From DYRB01 sp963845265 (GTDB lineage Bacteria > Pseudomonadota > Gammaproteobacteria > Chromatiales > Chromatiaceae), in assembly GCA_963845265.1 (NCBI GenBank), contig CAWJRN010000014.1:186001-250000 (forward strand): a stretch of 64,000 nucleotides of DNA. Reading direction: 5' to 3'. Shown here one piece after another: positions 31,767-40,416 of this stretch. The notes below the pieces were generated by a model that saw only the letters and a program-made list of their open reading frames with translations, did no database searches and was not told the origin of the DNA. The position numbers and the translations under genes were made by a program. Position 1 is the stretch's first letter, and each line of letters begins with the position of its first letter.

Positions 31767-34478
31767 TCAGGTGACGCGCAGACCGAGGGTTCGCACGATG
31801 CCTTTCTCGATCTCGACGATCACATACACGGACGAGGCGACGAGCACGATGTTCAGCCAGGTGCCGGCGGCGAGGGGCGCCGATTGGAACATGGCCTGCA
31901 TGAAGGGCGCATAGGTGTAGAGCATCTGGAAACCCATCACGAGCGCGATGGCCAGCGGCACCCAGCGATTGCCGAAGAGCACCCGCGGCAATATAGCCGG
32001 CTCGATGAGGAAGCGCGTGTTTAGCAGGTAGAAGGCCTCGAATACGACCAAGGTGTTGACCGCCGCGGTGCGTGCGACCTCTAGGCTCGCGCCCTGACCC
32101 AGCTCCCATTGGAAGATGCCGATCGTGCCCGCCACCAGCACCAGGGATACCATGACCGTGCGCCAGAGGAAGTAGCCCGAGAAGATCGGTGCCCGAGGCG
32201 CCTGCGGCGGGCGGCGCATGACGTTCGTTTCGGCGGGCTCGAAGGCGAGGGTCAGCGCCAGGGTCACCGCGGTGATCATGTTCACCCAGAGGATCTGCAC
32301 CGGCAGGATCGGCAACACGATGCCGAGCCCAATGGCCACCAGGATGGTGCCGGCCTCGCCGCCGTTGGTGGGCAGGATGAACAGCAGGGTCTTGCGCAAG
32401 TTGTCGTAGATGGTCCGACCTTCTTCGACCGCATTGGCGATGGAGGCGAAGTTGTCGTCGGCGAGTACGATCTCGGCGGCCTCCTTGGCGGCCTCGGTGC
32501 CGGTGATACCCATGGCCACGCCAATGTCCGCGCGCTTCAAGGCCGGGGCATCGTTGACGCCATCCCCGGTCATGGCCACCACCTCACCGACGGTCTGCAT
32601 CGCCTGTACCAGGCGCAGCTTGTGCTCGGGGCTGACGCGGGCATAGACGTCTACGGTGCGCACGCGTTCGCCCAGTTGCGCGTCTTCCAGGGTCTCGATC
32701 TCGGCACCGGTGAGGGCCGCCTGTGCGCCAATACCGAGTTGTGCGGCAATGGCCAGTGCGGTCGCCTTATGATCGCCGGTGATCATCTTGACGCGGATAC
32801 CGGCTGCACGGCAGGCGGCGATGGCGCGGATCGCCTCCTCGCGGGGCGGGTCGATGATGCCGAATAACCCGAGCAGGGTGAGTCCGCCCTCCACGTCCGC
32901 GAAATGTAATTCCCGTTGATCGGTCTCTGCCGGCCGGAAGGCGCAGGCGAGCACCCGTTGGCCGTGGGCCGCCAGTTCCTCGATGCGCGCCTCCCAGGCG
33001 GCAAGATCCAGGGGCCTGTCTTCGCCGTAGTGGCGTTCCTGGGTACACATGGTCAGCACCCGCTCGGGTGCCCCCTTGAGATAGACGAAGCCGTGCCCCG
33101 CGTGGTCGTGGTGCAGGGTGGCCATGAAGCGGTGCTCGGACTCGAATGGGATCACGTCCGTGCGCGGCCGTGTCTCACCCTCGCTTTGTGCATCCAGGCC
33201 GGCTTTGGCGGCGAGCACGACCAGGGAGCCCTCTGTCGGATCGCCGTCGATCTGCCACTGCCCCGCTTTCCGCTCGAGCTGGGCGTCGTTGCAGAGCAGG
33301 CCGGCGCGCAGCAGTTCCGTCAGATCGGGGGGCAGGGCGGGCTCGCCGCTGGGCTCCAGCGGGCGGAACTCACCGTGGGGCTCATACCCCACACCGCTCA
33401 CCTCGAACGCGCCCGCGGCGGTGACGACGGATTGGACGGTCATCTCGTTACGGGTGAGGGTGCCGGTCTTGTCGGAACAGATCACCGTCACGCTACCCAG
33501 GGCCTCCACCGCGGGCAGGACGCGCACGATGGCATGGCGTCGGGCCATGCGCTGTACGCCGATGGCCAGCGTAATGGTGACAATGGCCGGAAGCCCCTCC
33601 GGGATCGCCGCCACCGCCAAGCCCACGGCGGCCAGGAACATGTCCACCGCGCTGTACCCCCACAGCAGGGTGCCGAAGGCGAAGGTCGCCGCGGCGACGA
33701 GCACGATGGCGATGCTGAGCCAGCGGCCGAAGACCGCCAGCTTGCGCAGCAACGGGGTCTCCTGGCACTTGACCTGCCCGATCAGCTCGGAGATGCGTCC
33801 AAGCTCGGTGGCATCGCCGGTCGCCACCACCAGCCCGCTGGCCTGCCCGAAGGTCACCAGGGTACCGGAGTAGGCCATGCAGGTGCGGTCGCCCAGGGTC
33901 GCCTCGGGCGCCACGGCCTCGGTCTGTTTCTCCACCGGGACGGACTCGCCGGTGAGGGATGCCTCCTCGATGCGCAGGTTCTTGACCCGGAAGATCCGTA
34001 GATCCGCCGGCACGCGGTCTCCGGACTGGATGACGACGACGTCGCCCGGCACCAAGCCTTCGGCGTCGATGCTGGTCTGATGCCCGGCACGCACCACGGC
34101 GGCCTTAGGGGAGAGCATGCGTCGGATGGCGGCCAGGGCCTCTTCCGCCTTGCCCTCCTGGATAAACCCGATGATGGCGTTGATCACCACTACGGCGACG
34201 ATCACGCCGGTGTCCACCCAATGGGCAAGGGCGGCGGTGACAACAGCGGCGGCAAGGAGGGTATAGATGAGGACGCTGTGGAATTGCAGCAGCAGCCGCA
34301 TCAGTGGGCCGCGGCCCTTGCGCTCAGTGAGGCGATTGGGGCCGAACTTGGCCAGGCGAACGGCTGCTTCCTCGGGTGTGAGGCCCTTCGCCTCGCTGTC
34401 GAGGCGCGCCATGACGGACGCGGCATCGACTGAGTGGGGCAACGGGTCCGCGGCGGTTCGGGTTGGTTGGCTGTTCAT
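31767..34478 (-). CDS. P-type cation-transporting ATPase (type II)
   Basis: A 903-residue cation pump. An N-terminal cation-ATPase domain (SVDAASVMARLDSEAKGLTP) precedes the TGES actuator motif. The PEGLP segment of M4 follows, then the phosphorylated Asp336 in SDKTGTLT and the hinge TGDGVNDAPAL. The C-terminal helices include NMITAVTLALTLAFEP. PEGLP and these late helices place it among type II pumps related to Ca2+ and Na+/K+ ATPases; the ion is not certain. The start at 34478 has GAGG six bases upstream; the open frame reaches 34724 but the extra residues are not family-like. A 71-base piece (33868-33938) is duplicated at 23828. Confidence 0.9.
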   Translation of the reverse strand: MNSQPTRTAADPLPHSVDAASVMARLDSEAKGLTPEEAAVRLAKFGPNRLTERKGRGPLMRLLLQFHSVLIYTLLAAAVVTAALAHWVDTGVIVAVVVINAIIGFIQEGKAEEALAAIRRMLSPKAAVVRAGHQTSIDAEGLVPGDVVVIQSGDRVPADLRIFRVKNLRIEEASLTGESVPVEKQTEAVAPEATLGDRTCMAYSGTLVTFGQASGLVVATGDATELGRISELIGQVKCQETPLLRKLAVFGRWLSIAIVLVAAATFAFGTLLWGYSAVDMFLAAVGLAVAAIPEGLPAIVTITLAIGVQRMARRHAIVRVLPAVEALGSVTVICSDKTGTLTRNEMTVQSVVTAAGAFEVSGVGYEPHGEFRPLEPSGEPALPPDLTELLRAGLLCNDAQLERKAGQWQIDGDPTEGSLVVLAAKAGLDAQSEGETRPRTDVIPFESEHRFMATLHHDHAGHGFVYLKGAPERVLTMCTQERHYGEDRPLDLAAWEARIEELAAHGQRVLACAFRPAETDQRELHFADVEGGLTLLGLFGIIDPPREEAIRAIAACRAAGIRVKMITGDHKATALAIAAQLGIGAQAALTGAEIETLEDAQLGERVRTVDVYARVSPEHKLRLVQAMQTVGEVVAMTGDGVNDAPALKRADIGVAMGITGTEAAKEAAEIVLADDNFASIANAVEEGRTIYDNLRKTLLFILPTNGGEAGTILVAIGLGIVLPILPVQILWVNMITAVTLALTLAFEPAETNVMRRPPQAPRAPIFSGYFLWRTVMVSLVLVAGTIGIFQWELGQGASLEVARTAAVNTLVVFEAFYLLNTRFLIEPAILPRVLFGNRWVPLAIALVMGFQMLYTYAPFMQAMFQSAPLAAGTWLNIVLVASSVYVIVEIEKGIVRTLGLRVT

Positions 34479-34704
34479 GGGCATCCTCAACGGGCTAACG
34501 GCAGCGCAGGGACTCCAGGGTGTAGAAGCACGTCGCCGGGCATCGGCTTGTGCGATCCGTATCGAGACCCGGTGACCGTTCTGGAGTGGCGTCCGGTCTA
34601 GCCTGGTCGGGGATATGCCGTTGCGAGGCTTCGTCGCACATGGTGGCCTAAATCGTGTTGCAGCGCTCGATAGTAGAGATGTCCAACACCGATCCCTGTC
34701 GTAC

Positions 34705-34733
34705 TTGATCTTTCCGACAGGCAACTCTAAATT
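34705..34733 (+). promoter_or_regulatory. Candidate sigma-70 promoter for the toxin-antitoxin operon
   Basis: TTGATC (34705-34710) and TAAATT (34728-34733) are separated by 17 bases and lie in an AT-rich stretch about 45 bases before the antitoxin start. Spacing is ideal but both hexamers deviate from consensus. TA antitoxins usually repress this position; a possible TGCATATG palindrome lies at 34742-34749. Confidence 0.4.
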
Positions 34734-34775
34734 AGGGGTGTTGCATATGTCACTCTATATCCGGAGCGCCACAAG

Positions 34776-35177
34776 ATGAGCGCAATTCCGCATGCGCAGA
34801 CCGGTTTCGAGCCGGGACGCCTATCCAGCGCCGCCCTGCAGGCCTTTTTCAACCTGTCCGCGCGATGGGGGCTCAGCGCCACTCAGGAGCGGATTCTGCT
34901 CGGCAGCCCACCGGAGTCGACCTTTTTCAAATGGAAGGCGGAGAAGACCGCGCGGCGGCTGGGGCGGGACGCGCTGGAGCGCATCAGCTATCTGCTGGGC
35001 ATCTCCAAGGCGTTGAATATCCTTTTGCCCTCTCCGCGCGCTGCCGACGAATGGGTGAAGAAGCCCAATGCGGCACCGCTGTTTCATGGGCGCTCCGCGC
35101 TAGACCGGATGCTCGGCGGCAGCCTGGTCGATCTGGCGGATGTGCGGCGGTATCTCGATGCCCAGCGGGGACTCTAG
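34776..35177 (+). CDS. Antitoxin with Xre-like and MbcA/ParS/Xre toxin-binding domains
   Basis: A 133-residue antitoxin. The N-terminal part (about 15-80) carries an Xre-like helix-turn-helix with SATQERILLGSPPESTFFKW. The C-terminal part is the toxin-binding domain of the MbcA/ParS/Xre family (about 85-133), recognised by the pattern NAAPLFHGRSALDRMLGG and the final VRRYLDAQRG. It neutralises the RES toxin encoded directly downstream and probably represses the operon. The genes overlap by 20 bases, the usual arrangement for this type II pair. Confidence 0.88.
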   Translation: MSAIPHAQTGFEPGRLSSAALQAFFNLSARWGLSATQERILLGSPPESTFFKWKAEKTARRLGRDALERISYLLGISKALNILLPSPRAADEWVKKPNAAPLFHGRSALDRMLGGSLVDLADVRRYLDAQRGL

Positions 35178-35853
35178 TCTGGATAGCCCGCCACTCTCGG
35201 ATTTGCCCTGGAAACACCAGTACCGCATCGTCTCCTCGGAGCTTCCGCCCATCAACTTCTTCGAGACGCTGGTGGAGCCGGAGCTGATGGAGGAGTTGTT
35301 CTATATCGAAGGGCTAACCAACGACCGATTGCGAGACGAGGCGGGGGATATCGCACTGGTAGATGCCGAGGACCGTGTCAGCGGACTCGGATCATCGCCT
35401 GTGATGGCCGCGTTCACACATGTCGGCGTGGAAAGCCGATTCAGCGACGGCAGCTTTGGCGTTTACTATGCGGCCAAGAGCCTGAAGACGGCCATCGAGG
35501 AGACAAAATTCCATCGTGCCAGGTTTCTGGCCTACACCCAGGAAGATGCCGGAGAGATCGATATGCGGGTGTATGTGGGAGAGGTGGCGAAGCTCTTGCA
35601 CGATGTTCGGGGAGTGGAATATGGCCATCTGCATGATCCGGAGGATTGGCGGCCATCTCAGGCGTTCGGCTTGGAGATGCGAGTGGGATGGTCCTGGGGG
35701 ATGGTCTATCGGTCGGTGAGGGACCCCGGCGGCGAGTGCATTGCCGCGCTACGGCCGCCGGCAGTTACCATCCCCCGGCAAGGCCCCCACCTCTCTTATG
35801 TTTGGGATGGCGCCCGGATCGTCCGGGTGTACAAAAAGACGCTGATCCAGTAA
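35158..35853 (+). CDS. RES-domain toxin
   Basis: A 231-residue toxin of the RES family, whose characterised members degrade NAD+. The conserved Arg, Glu and Ser residues that name the domain can be placed in YRIVSSELPP (Arg), FSDGSFGVYYAAKSLKTAIEE (Ser/Glu region) and the later WSWGMVYRSVRDPGG stretch, ordered as in known members. The ATG at 35158 lies within the antitoxin gene and shares 20 bases with it. The frame could extend to 35140, but the overlap with the antitoxin and length favour 35158. Confidence 0.88.
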   Translation: MPSGDSSLDSPPLSDLPWKHQYRIVSSELPPINFFETLVEPELMEELFYIEGLTNDRLRDEAGDIALVDAEDRVSGLGSSPVMAAFTHVGVESRFSDGSFGVYYAAKSLKTAIEETKFHRARFLAYTQEDAGEIDMRVYVGEVAKLLHDVRGVEYGHLHDPEDWRPSQAFGLEMRVGWSWGMVYRSVRDPGGECIAALRPPAVTIPRQGPHLSYVWDGARIVRVYKKTLIQ

Positions 35854-35893
35854 TCGTCGTCAGTTAACGCGAACAGAGCCTTGGGTAAACCCG

Positions 35894-36607
35894 ATGCGCA
35901 GAATCGGCCCGGCCTTCCGCACGAGCGGCGTCACCAAGGTCTACGGTTCGGGGCCGTCGGCGGTGCATGCTTTGCGCGGGGTCGATCTGGAGCTGCCCAG
36001 CGGCGAGTTGGTGGTCCTGCTGGGCGCATCGGGCAGCGGCAAGTCGACGCTGCTGCACATCCTCGGTGGGCTCGACCGCGCCACGGACGGCACCGTGCGC
36101 TTTTTCGACGACGACCTCACAGCGATGAGCGATGCCGATCTCACCCAGTATCGCCGCCGCCACGTCGGCTTTGTGTTCCAGTTCTACAACCTCATGCCCA
36201 GCCTCACGGCCCATGAGAACGTCGAGCTCGTCACCGAAATCGCAGACGACCCAATGGACCCGGCCGAAGCCCTGACCCTAGTTGGTCTGGATGCGAGGCT
36301 ACAGCACTTCCCGGCCCAGCTCTCCGGCGGCGAGCAGCAGCGGGTGGCCATCGCACGGGCCATCGCGAAGCGCCCGACCGTCCTGTTCTGCGACGAGCCC
36401 ACCGGGGCGCTGGACAGCACCACCGGACGTGCAGTCCTGCGGGTGCTCCAGGACGTCAACGAGCAGCTCGGTGCCACGGTCCTGATTATCACCCACGCCG
36501 CCGCCACCGCGGCCATGGCCGACCGCGTCATCCACTTCTCCGATGGGCACATCCGCGAGGTCTTGGTCAACGCGTCAAAGCGCTCCGCCGAGGAGATCGT
36601 CTGGTGA
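35894..36607 (+). CDS. ABC transporter ATP-binding protein (LolD/MacB type)
   Basis: A 237-residue ATPase of the type that powers MacB-like and lipoprotein-release transporters. Walker A is GASGSGKST, the Q-loop is at FVFQFYNLMPSLTAHENV, the signature is LSGGEQQRVAIARA and Walker B is VLFCDEPTGALD, with the switch His in IITHAA. The FQFYNL pattern after the Q-loop is typical of this subfamily. It is the first gene of a three-gene efflux operon and ends in a GTGA overlap with the permease gene. Confidence 0.92.
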   Translation: MRRIGPAFRTSGVTKVYGSGPSAVHALRGVDLELPSGELVVLLGASGSGKSTLLHILGGLDRATDGTVRFFDDDLTAMSDADLTQYRRRHVGFVFQFYNLMPSLTAHENVELVTEIADDPMDPAEALTLVGLDARLQHFPAQLSGGEQQRVAIARAIAKRPTVLFCDEPTGALDSTTGRAVLRVLQDVNEQLGATVLIITHAAATAAMADRVIHFSDGHIREVLVNASKRSAEEIVW

Positions 36608-38994
36608 TGGCGGGCCAATCGACACCCGGCTTGAGCCCGTTGGACCGCAAGCTGCTTCGTGACCTCTGGCGCGTGAAGGGCCAGGCCGTCGCCATCGCCC
36701 TGGTGATCGCGGTGGGCGTGATGATGCTGGTGATGATGGACGGGCTGGTGATTTCCCTGGAGGAGACCAAGCGCGCCTACTACGAACGCTATCGGTTTGC
36801 GGAGGTGTTCGCGCCGGTCAAGCGGGCACCCAACCACCTGCTCAGGGACATCGCCCTAATCCCGGGGGTCGCCACGGTGGAAGGCCGGGTCAACGGCGGC
36901 GCCCTGATCGACCTGCCTGGAATCGCCGTGCCGGTGCGGGCACAGGCGGTGTCGCTGCCGGACCAGGGACCGCCACGGCTCAACGACATCTACCTCTCCG
37001 CCGGGCGGCGGATCGACCCGGCCCGGGAGGATGAGATCCTGCTGCTCGAGGGCTTCGCCAAGGCCCACGGCCTGGCGCCCGGGGACGCGCTGTCCGCTAC
37101 CATGAACGGCGCGCGGCGCAGCTTCAGGATCGCGGGGCTCGCCCAGGCGCCGGAGTTTCTCTACGCCGCGGCGCCCGGCGAGATCGTCCCGGACGATACA
37201 CGCTTCGCCGTGATCTGGATGAGCGAGCGCTCCCTGGCCGCCGCCTATGATCTCGATGGCGCCTTCAACGAGGCGCTGGTATCCCTGACGCGCGAGGCGC
37301 GGCTCGCCGCCGTGCTCGATCGCCTCGACCGGATGCTCAGACCCTATGGCGGTGTCGGCGCCTATGGGCTCGCGGACCAGTTCTCCAACCGCTTCATCGT
37401 GGAGGAGATCGAGGGGCTCCGGGTCATGCGCCGTGGCGCCCCGCCGGTCTTTCTCGCGGTCGCCGCCTTCCTGCTCTACATCGTCATCTCGCGCATGGTC
37501 CAGGCCGAGCGGGAACAGATCGGCCTGCTCAAGGCCTTCGGTTATTCGAGCCGTGAGGTGAGCGCGCACTATCTCAAGTTCACCCTGGTCATCGCCGGCG
37601 CCGGGGCGATGCTGGGCTGTCTGCTGGGTGTGCTGGCGGGTCGCAGCCTCACCGTCGTCTACCAGGCCTACTACAAGTTCCCGTTTCTCGTGTTTCAGGT
37701 CGATCCCCAGGCCTTCGTTAGCGGGGTCGCCGTCAGCGTGCTCGCCGCCTCGGTGGGCGTCGTGTTCGTCCTGCGCGCGGTCTTCACCCTCACCCCCGCA
37801 GCGGCCATGCGCCCCCCAGCGCCGGCGGACTACAGCCGCTCGGCGAGGCTCGGCAGAGTGCTCAAGGCCCTGCTCGACCAGCCGAGCCGTATGGTCGTCA
37901 GACGCCTGATCCGTCAGCCCGGGCGGGCCGCCGCGGCGGTCTTGGGGATAGGCTCCGGCATGGCCCTGTCGGTGGCGATGCTCAGCGTCATGAGCGGTTT
38001 CGACATCACCATGGAGCTCAACTTCAGCGTCATCGACCGCAGCGATGTGACCGTCAGCTTCATGGAACCCCTGTCCGACAAGACAATGCTCGAATTGCAG
38101 CGCATGGAGGGCGTGTTCGAGGTCGAGCCCTTCCGGACCGTGCCGGCGGTCCTGCGCCACGGGCTCTACAGCTATCGCGGCGCGATCAATGGCCTAGTCG
38201 CCGAGCCCCGGCTCAACCGGGCGGTCGACGACGCCATGGCGCCGATCTACGTGCGCAGGGACGGTGTCATCCTGGCCGAGACCCTGGCGGAGGTGCTACA
38301 CATCCGCCCCGGCGAGCGCCTGACCATCGAGGTGCGGGAGGGTCGCCGGCCGGTGCTGGAGGTGCCCGTAGCCGGGGTTGCGGCGACCCTGCTCGGCTCG
38401 CCCGCCTACCTGGAGATCGGCGCACTGAACCGGGCGCTGAAGGAGCCGAATCGGGTCTCCGGCGCCTATCTGCGTATCGACAGCGCCCGCGGCGACGCCA
38501 TCTATCGGGCCCTCAAGGGCATGCCCGTGGTGGCCGGGGTGAGCCTTCGCAGCGAGGCCCGCGCCGCCTTCCAGAAGATGCTCGACACCGGCGCCGGGGC
38601 CATGCGCTTCATCATGGCAGCCATCGCCGCGGTGATCACCTTCGGCATCGTCTATAACAGCGCGCGCATCGCCTTCGCTGAGCGCGCCCGCGATCTGGCC
38701 AGTCTGCGGGTGATCGGCTTCACCCGGGGCGAGGCCGCCTTCGTCCTGCTCGGCGAGCTGGCGGTCATCACCCTGCTGGCCCTGCCGGTGGGCGCGGCGC
38801 TCGGCTACTATCTCGCGCTGGCCCTCTCGCAAGGGTTCAGTACCGACCTCTACCGGATACCGGCCATCGTCGTACCCGGGAGCTACGGCACCGCCGCCCT
38901 CGCCGTGATCGCCGCCGCGGTCATCTCCGGCTGGCTGGTCAAGCGCGACATCGACCGCATCGACCTGGTGTCCGCGCTCAAAATACGGGAGTAA
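36604..38994 (+). CDS. ABC transporter permease with two FtsX domains
   Basis: A 796-residue permease. A first helix (about 20-45) precedes a periplasmic region, then FtsX-type helices at about 275-400 (VFLAVAAFLLYIVISRMVQ and following). A second periplasmic region and C-terminal FtsX helices follow at about 680-790, ending WLVKRDIDRIDLVSALKIRE. The duplicated FtsX arrangement is common in DevC/MacB-like exporters that work with a membrane fusion protein, which is encoded next. GTG 36604 has AGGAG eight bases upstream and overlaps the ATPase stop; ATG 36607 is the alternative. The substrate is unknown. Confidence 0.9.
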   Translation: MMAGQSTPGLSPLDRKLLRDLWRVKGQAVAIALVIAVGVMMLVMMDGLVISLEETKRAYYERYRFAEVFAPVKRAPNHLLRDIALIPGVATVEGRVNGGALIDLPGIAVPVRAQAVSLPDQGPPRLNDIYLSAGRRIDPAREDEILLLEGFAKAHGLAPGDALSATMNGARRSFRIAGLAQAPEFLYAAAPGEIVPDDTRFAVIWMSERSLAAAYDLDGAFNEALVSLTREARLAAVLDRLDRMLRPYGGVGAYGLADQFSNRFIVEEIEGLRVMRRGAPPVFLAVAAFLLYIVISRMVQAEREQIGLLKAFGYSSREVSAHYLKFTLVIAGAGAMLGCLLGVLAGRSLTVVYQAYYKFPFLVFQVDPQAFVSGVAVSVLAASVGVVFVLRAVFTLTPAAAMRPPAPADYSRSARLGRVLKALLDQPSRMVVRRLIRQPGRAAAAVLGIGSGMALSVAMLSVMSGFDITMELNFSVIDRSDVTVSFMEPLSDKTMLELQRMEGVFEVEPFRTVPAVLRHGLYSYRGAINGLVAEPRLNRAVDDAMAPIYVRRDGVILAETLAEVLHIRPGERLTIEVREGRRPVLEVPVAGVAATLLGSPAYLEIGALNRALKEPNRVSGAYLRIDSARGDAIYRALKGMPVVAGVSLRSEARAAFQKMLDTGAGAMRFIMAAIAAVITFGIVYNSARIAFAERARDLASLRVIGFTRGEAAFVLLGELAVITLLALPVGAALGYYLALALSQGFSTDLYRIPAIVVPGSYGTAALAVIAAAVISGWLVKRDIDRIDLVSALKIRE
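38987..38991 (+). promoter_or_regulatory. Ribosome site that points to an ATC start for the adaptor gene
   Basis: GGGAG lies eight bases before an in-frame ATC at 39000, while the first ATG of the same frame (39030) has no purine-rich site before it. The ten codons between would add a basic leader (ATKRRSRTW) ahead of the membrane helix. Either the start is a rare ATC, or an ATG was changed by mutation or sequencing error. Confidence 0.4.
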
Positions 38995-39029
38995 GACCGA
39001 TCGCCACCAAACGCAGATCACGGACCTGG

Positions 39030-40256
39030 ATGACCCTCGGCGCCGGTGCACTGCTCGCCGCCGTGCTGGGCTATGCCTTCGCGCCGCGCCCCATCGTGGT
39101 GGACATGGGCAAGGCCAAACGAGCGCCCATGGTGGTAACCATCGACGAGGAGGCCAAGACCCGAGTGCGCGACGCCTACACGGTGTCCGCACCCATCGCC
39201 GGTCGCCTGCAGCGGGTCGAAGTGGAACCCGGCGATGCAGTGGAGGGCGGCGTGACGACCATTGCCCGCATGTTGCCCCTCAACCCCTCCGCGCTCGACA
39301 TCCGCACCCGCGAACAGGCGAAGGCCTCCGTACAGGTAGCCGAGGCGGCGGTGCGGGTGGCGCGGGCCGATCTCAACAAGACGATGGCCGACCAGGAGCT
39401 CGCCGAGCACGAGCTGGACCGCTCGCGGACTTTGCGCAAGACCGGCACGGTCTCCCAGGCGGCCCTCGAACAGGCCCAGCGGGAGACGCGGGCCGCGGGT
39501 GCGTCCCTCGACATGGCCAAGGCGGCCATCTCCATGCGCGAGGCCGACCTGGCCAACGCCCGGGCGCGCCTCATCAGCTTTGGCGAGGGCGCGAGCGCCG
39601 TGGCGGGCGGCGTGGCGGGCACAGCGGCGGGCGAGGATGCGATCCCGCTGACCGCGCCGGTGTCGGGGCGCATCCTGCAGGTCATGCAGAAGAGCGAGAC
39701 CACCCTGGCCGCCGGGACACCAATCCTGGAGATCGGCGATATCGCCAACGACCTGGAGGTCGTTGCGGAGCTGCTCTCGACGGACGCCGTGCGGGTTGCA
39801 TCCGGCAACCGGGTCATCGTCGAGGGCTGGGGTGGGCCGGCCCCCTTGAGCGGCGTGATCGAGCGCGTGGAGCCCTGGGGCTTCACAAAGTACTCCGCGC
39901 TCGGTGTCGAGGAGCAGCGCGTCAAGGCCATTATCCGCTTCACCGATCCGCTCGAGCAACGCGCGAGCCTCGGCCACGGCTTCCGCGTGGAGACACGGAT
40001 CGTCGTCTGGGAGGCTGAGGACGCGCTCACGGTGCCATCGAGCGCCTTGTTCCGCCAAGGTGCCGAATCGGCGGGCGGATGGGCGGTCTTCACCGTCGAG
40101 GGCAGGCGGGCGCGACTGACCCCGGTGGAGATCGGGCGAAACAATGGCGTCCAGGCGCAGATCCTGAGCGGGATCGAGGCTGGCGCCGAGATGGTTCTCT
40201 ATCCCGGTCCCGGCCTGACCGACGGGGCGCGGGTTGAGCGGCGGGAGGTCGAATAG
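39030..40256 (+). CDS. HlyD-family membrane fusion (adaptor) protein of the ABC efflux system
   Basis: A 408-residue adaptor from ATG 39030, possibly 418 if it begins at ATC 39000. An N-terminal helix (about 2-18) anchors it. Biotinyl-lipoyl-like halves sit at about 48-75 and 205-245 (DAYTVSAPIAGRLQRVEVEPG and ITAPVSGRILQVMQKSE-like spacing). The coiled-coil hairpin between them (about 90-190) is rich in Ala, Glu and Arg, and a C-terminal beta-barrel follows. It should bridge the FtsX permease to an outer-membrane channel; no TolC-like gene lies here. It follows the permease by a few bases. Confidence 0.9.
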   Translation: MTLGAGALLAAVLGYAFAPRPIVVDMGKAKRAPMVVTIDEEAKTRVRDAYTVSAPIAGRLQRVEVEPGDAVEGGVTTIARMLPLNPSALDIRTREQAKASVQVAEAAVRVARADLNKTMADQELAEHELDRSRTLRKTGTVSQAALEQAQRETRAAGASLDMAKAAISMREADLANARARLISFGEGASAVAGGVAGTAAGEDAIPLTAPVSGRILQVMQKSETTLAAGTPILEIGDIANDLEVVAELLSTDAVRVASGNRVIVEGWGGPAPLSGVIERVEPWGFTKYSALGVEEQRVKAIIRFTDPLEQRASLGHGFRVETRIVVWEAEDALTVPSSALFRQGAESAGGWAVFTVEGRRARLTPVEIGRNNGVQAQILSGIEAGAEMVLYPGPGLTDGARVERREVE

Positions 40257-40416
40257 GGAAGCATGAAACGAGTCCTCTTCCTCCAAGGGCGTTGCGCGAT
40301 GGGACTGTGGCGATCCCGGAAGGGCTGGCCCTGGTCTTTAGGGATGGCCTGCTAGGCCGGGATGAGTGTGGCGGCTCCCCGGTCGAACCGCCAACTGCCG
40401 CGGGCGCAGGGGAGTT

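Noticed and set aside
39000..40256. Listing the adaptor from ATC 39000 as the main coordinates
   Set aside because: ATC starts are very rare; the ATG is kept as the main start and the alternative is described as a finding.
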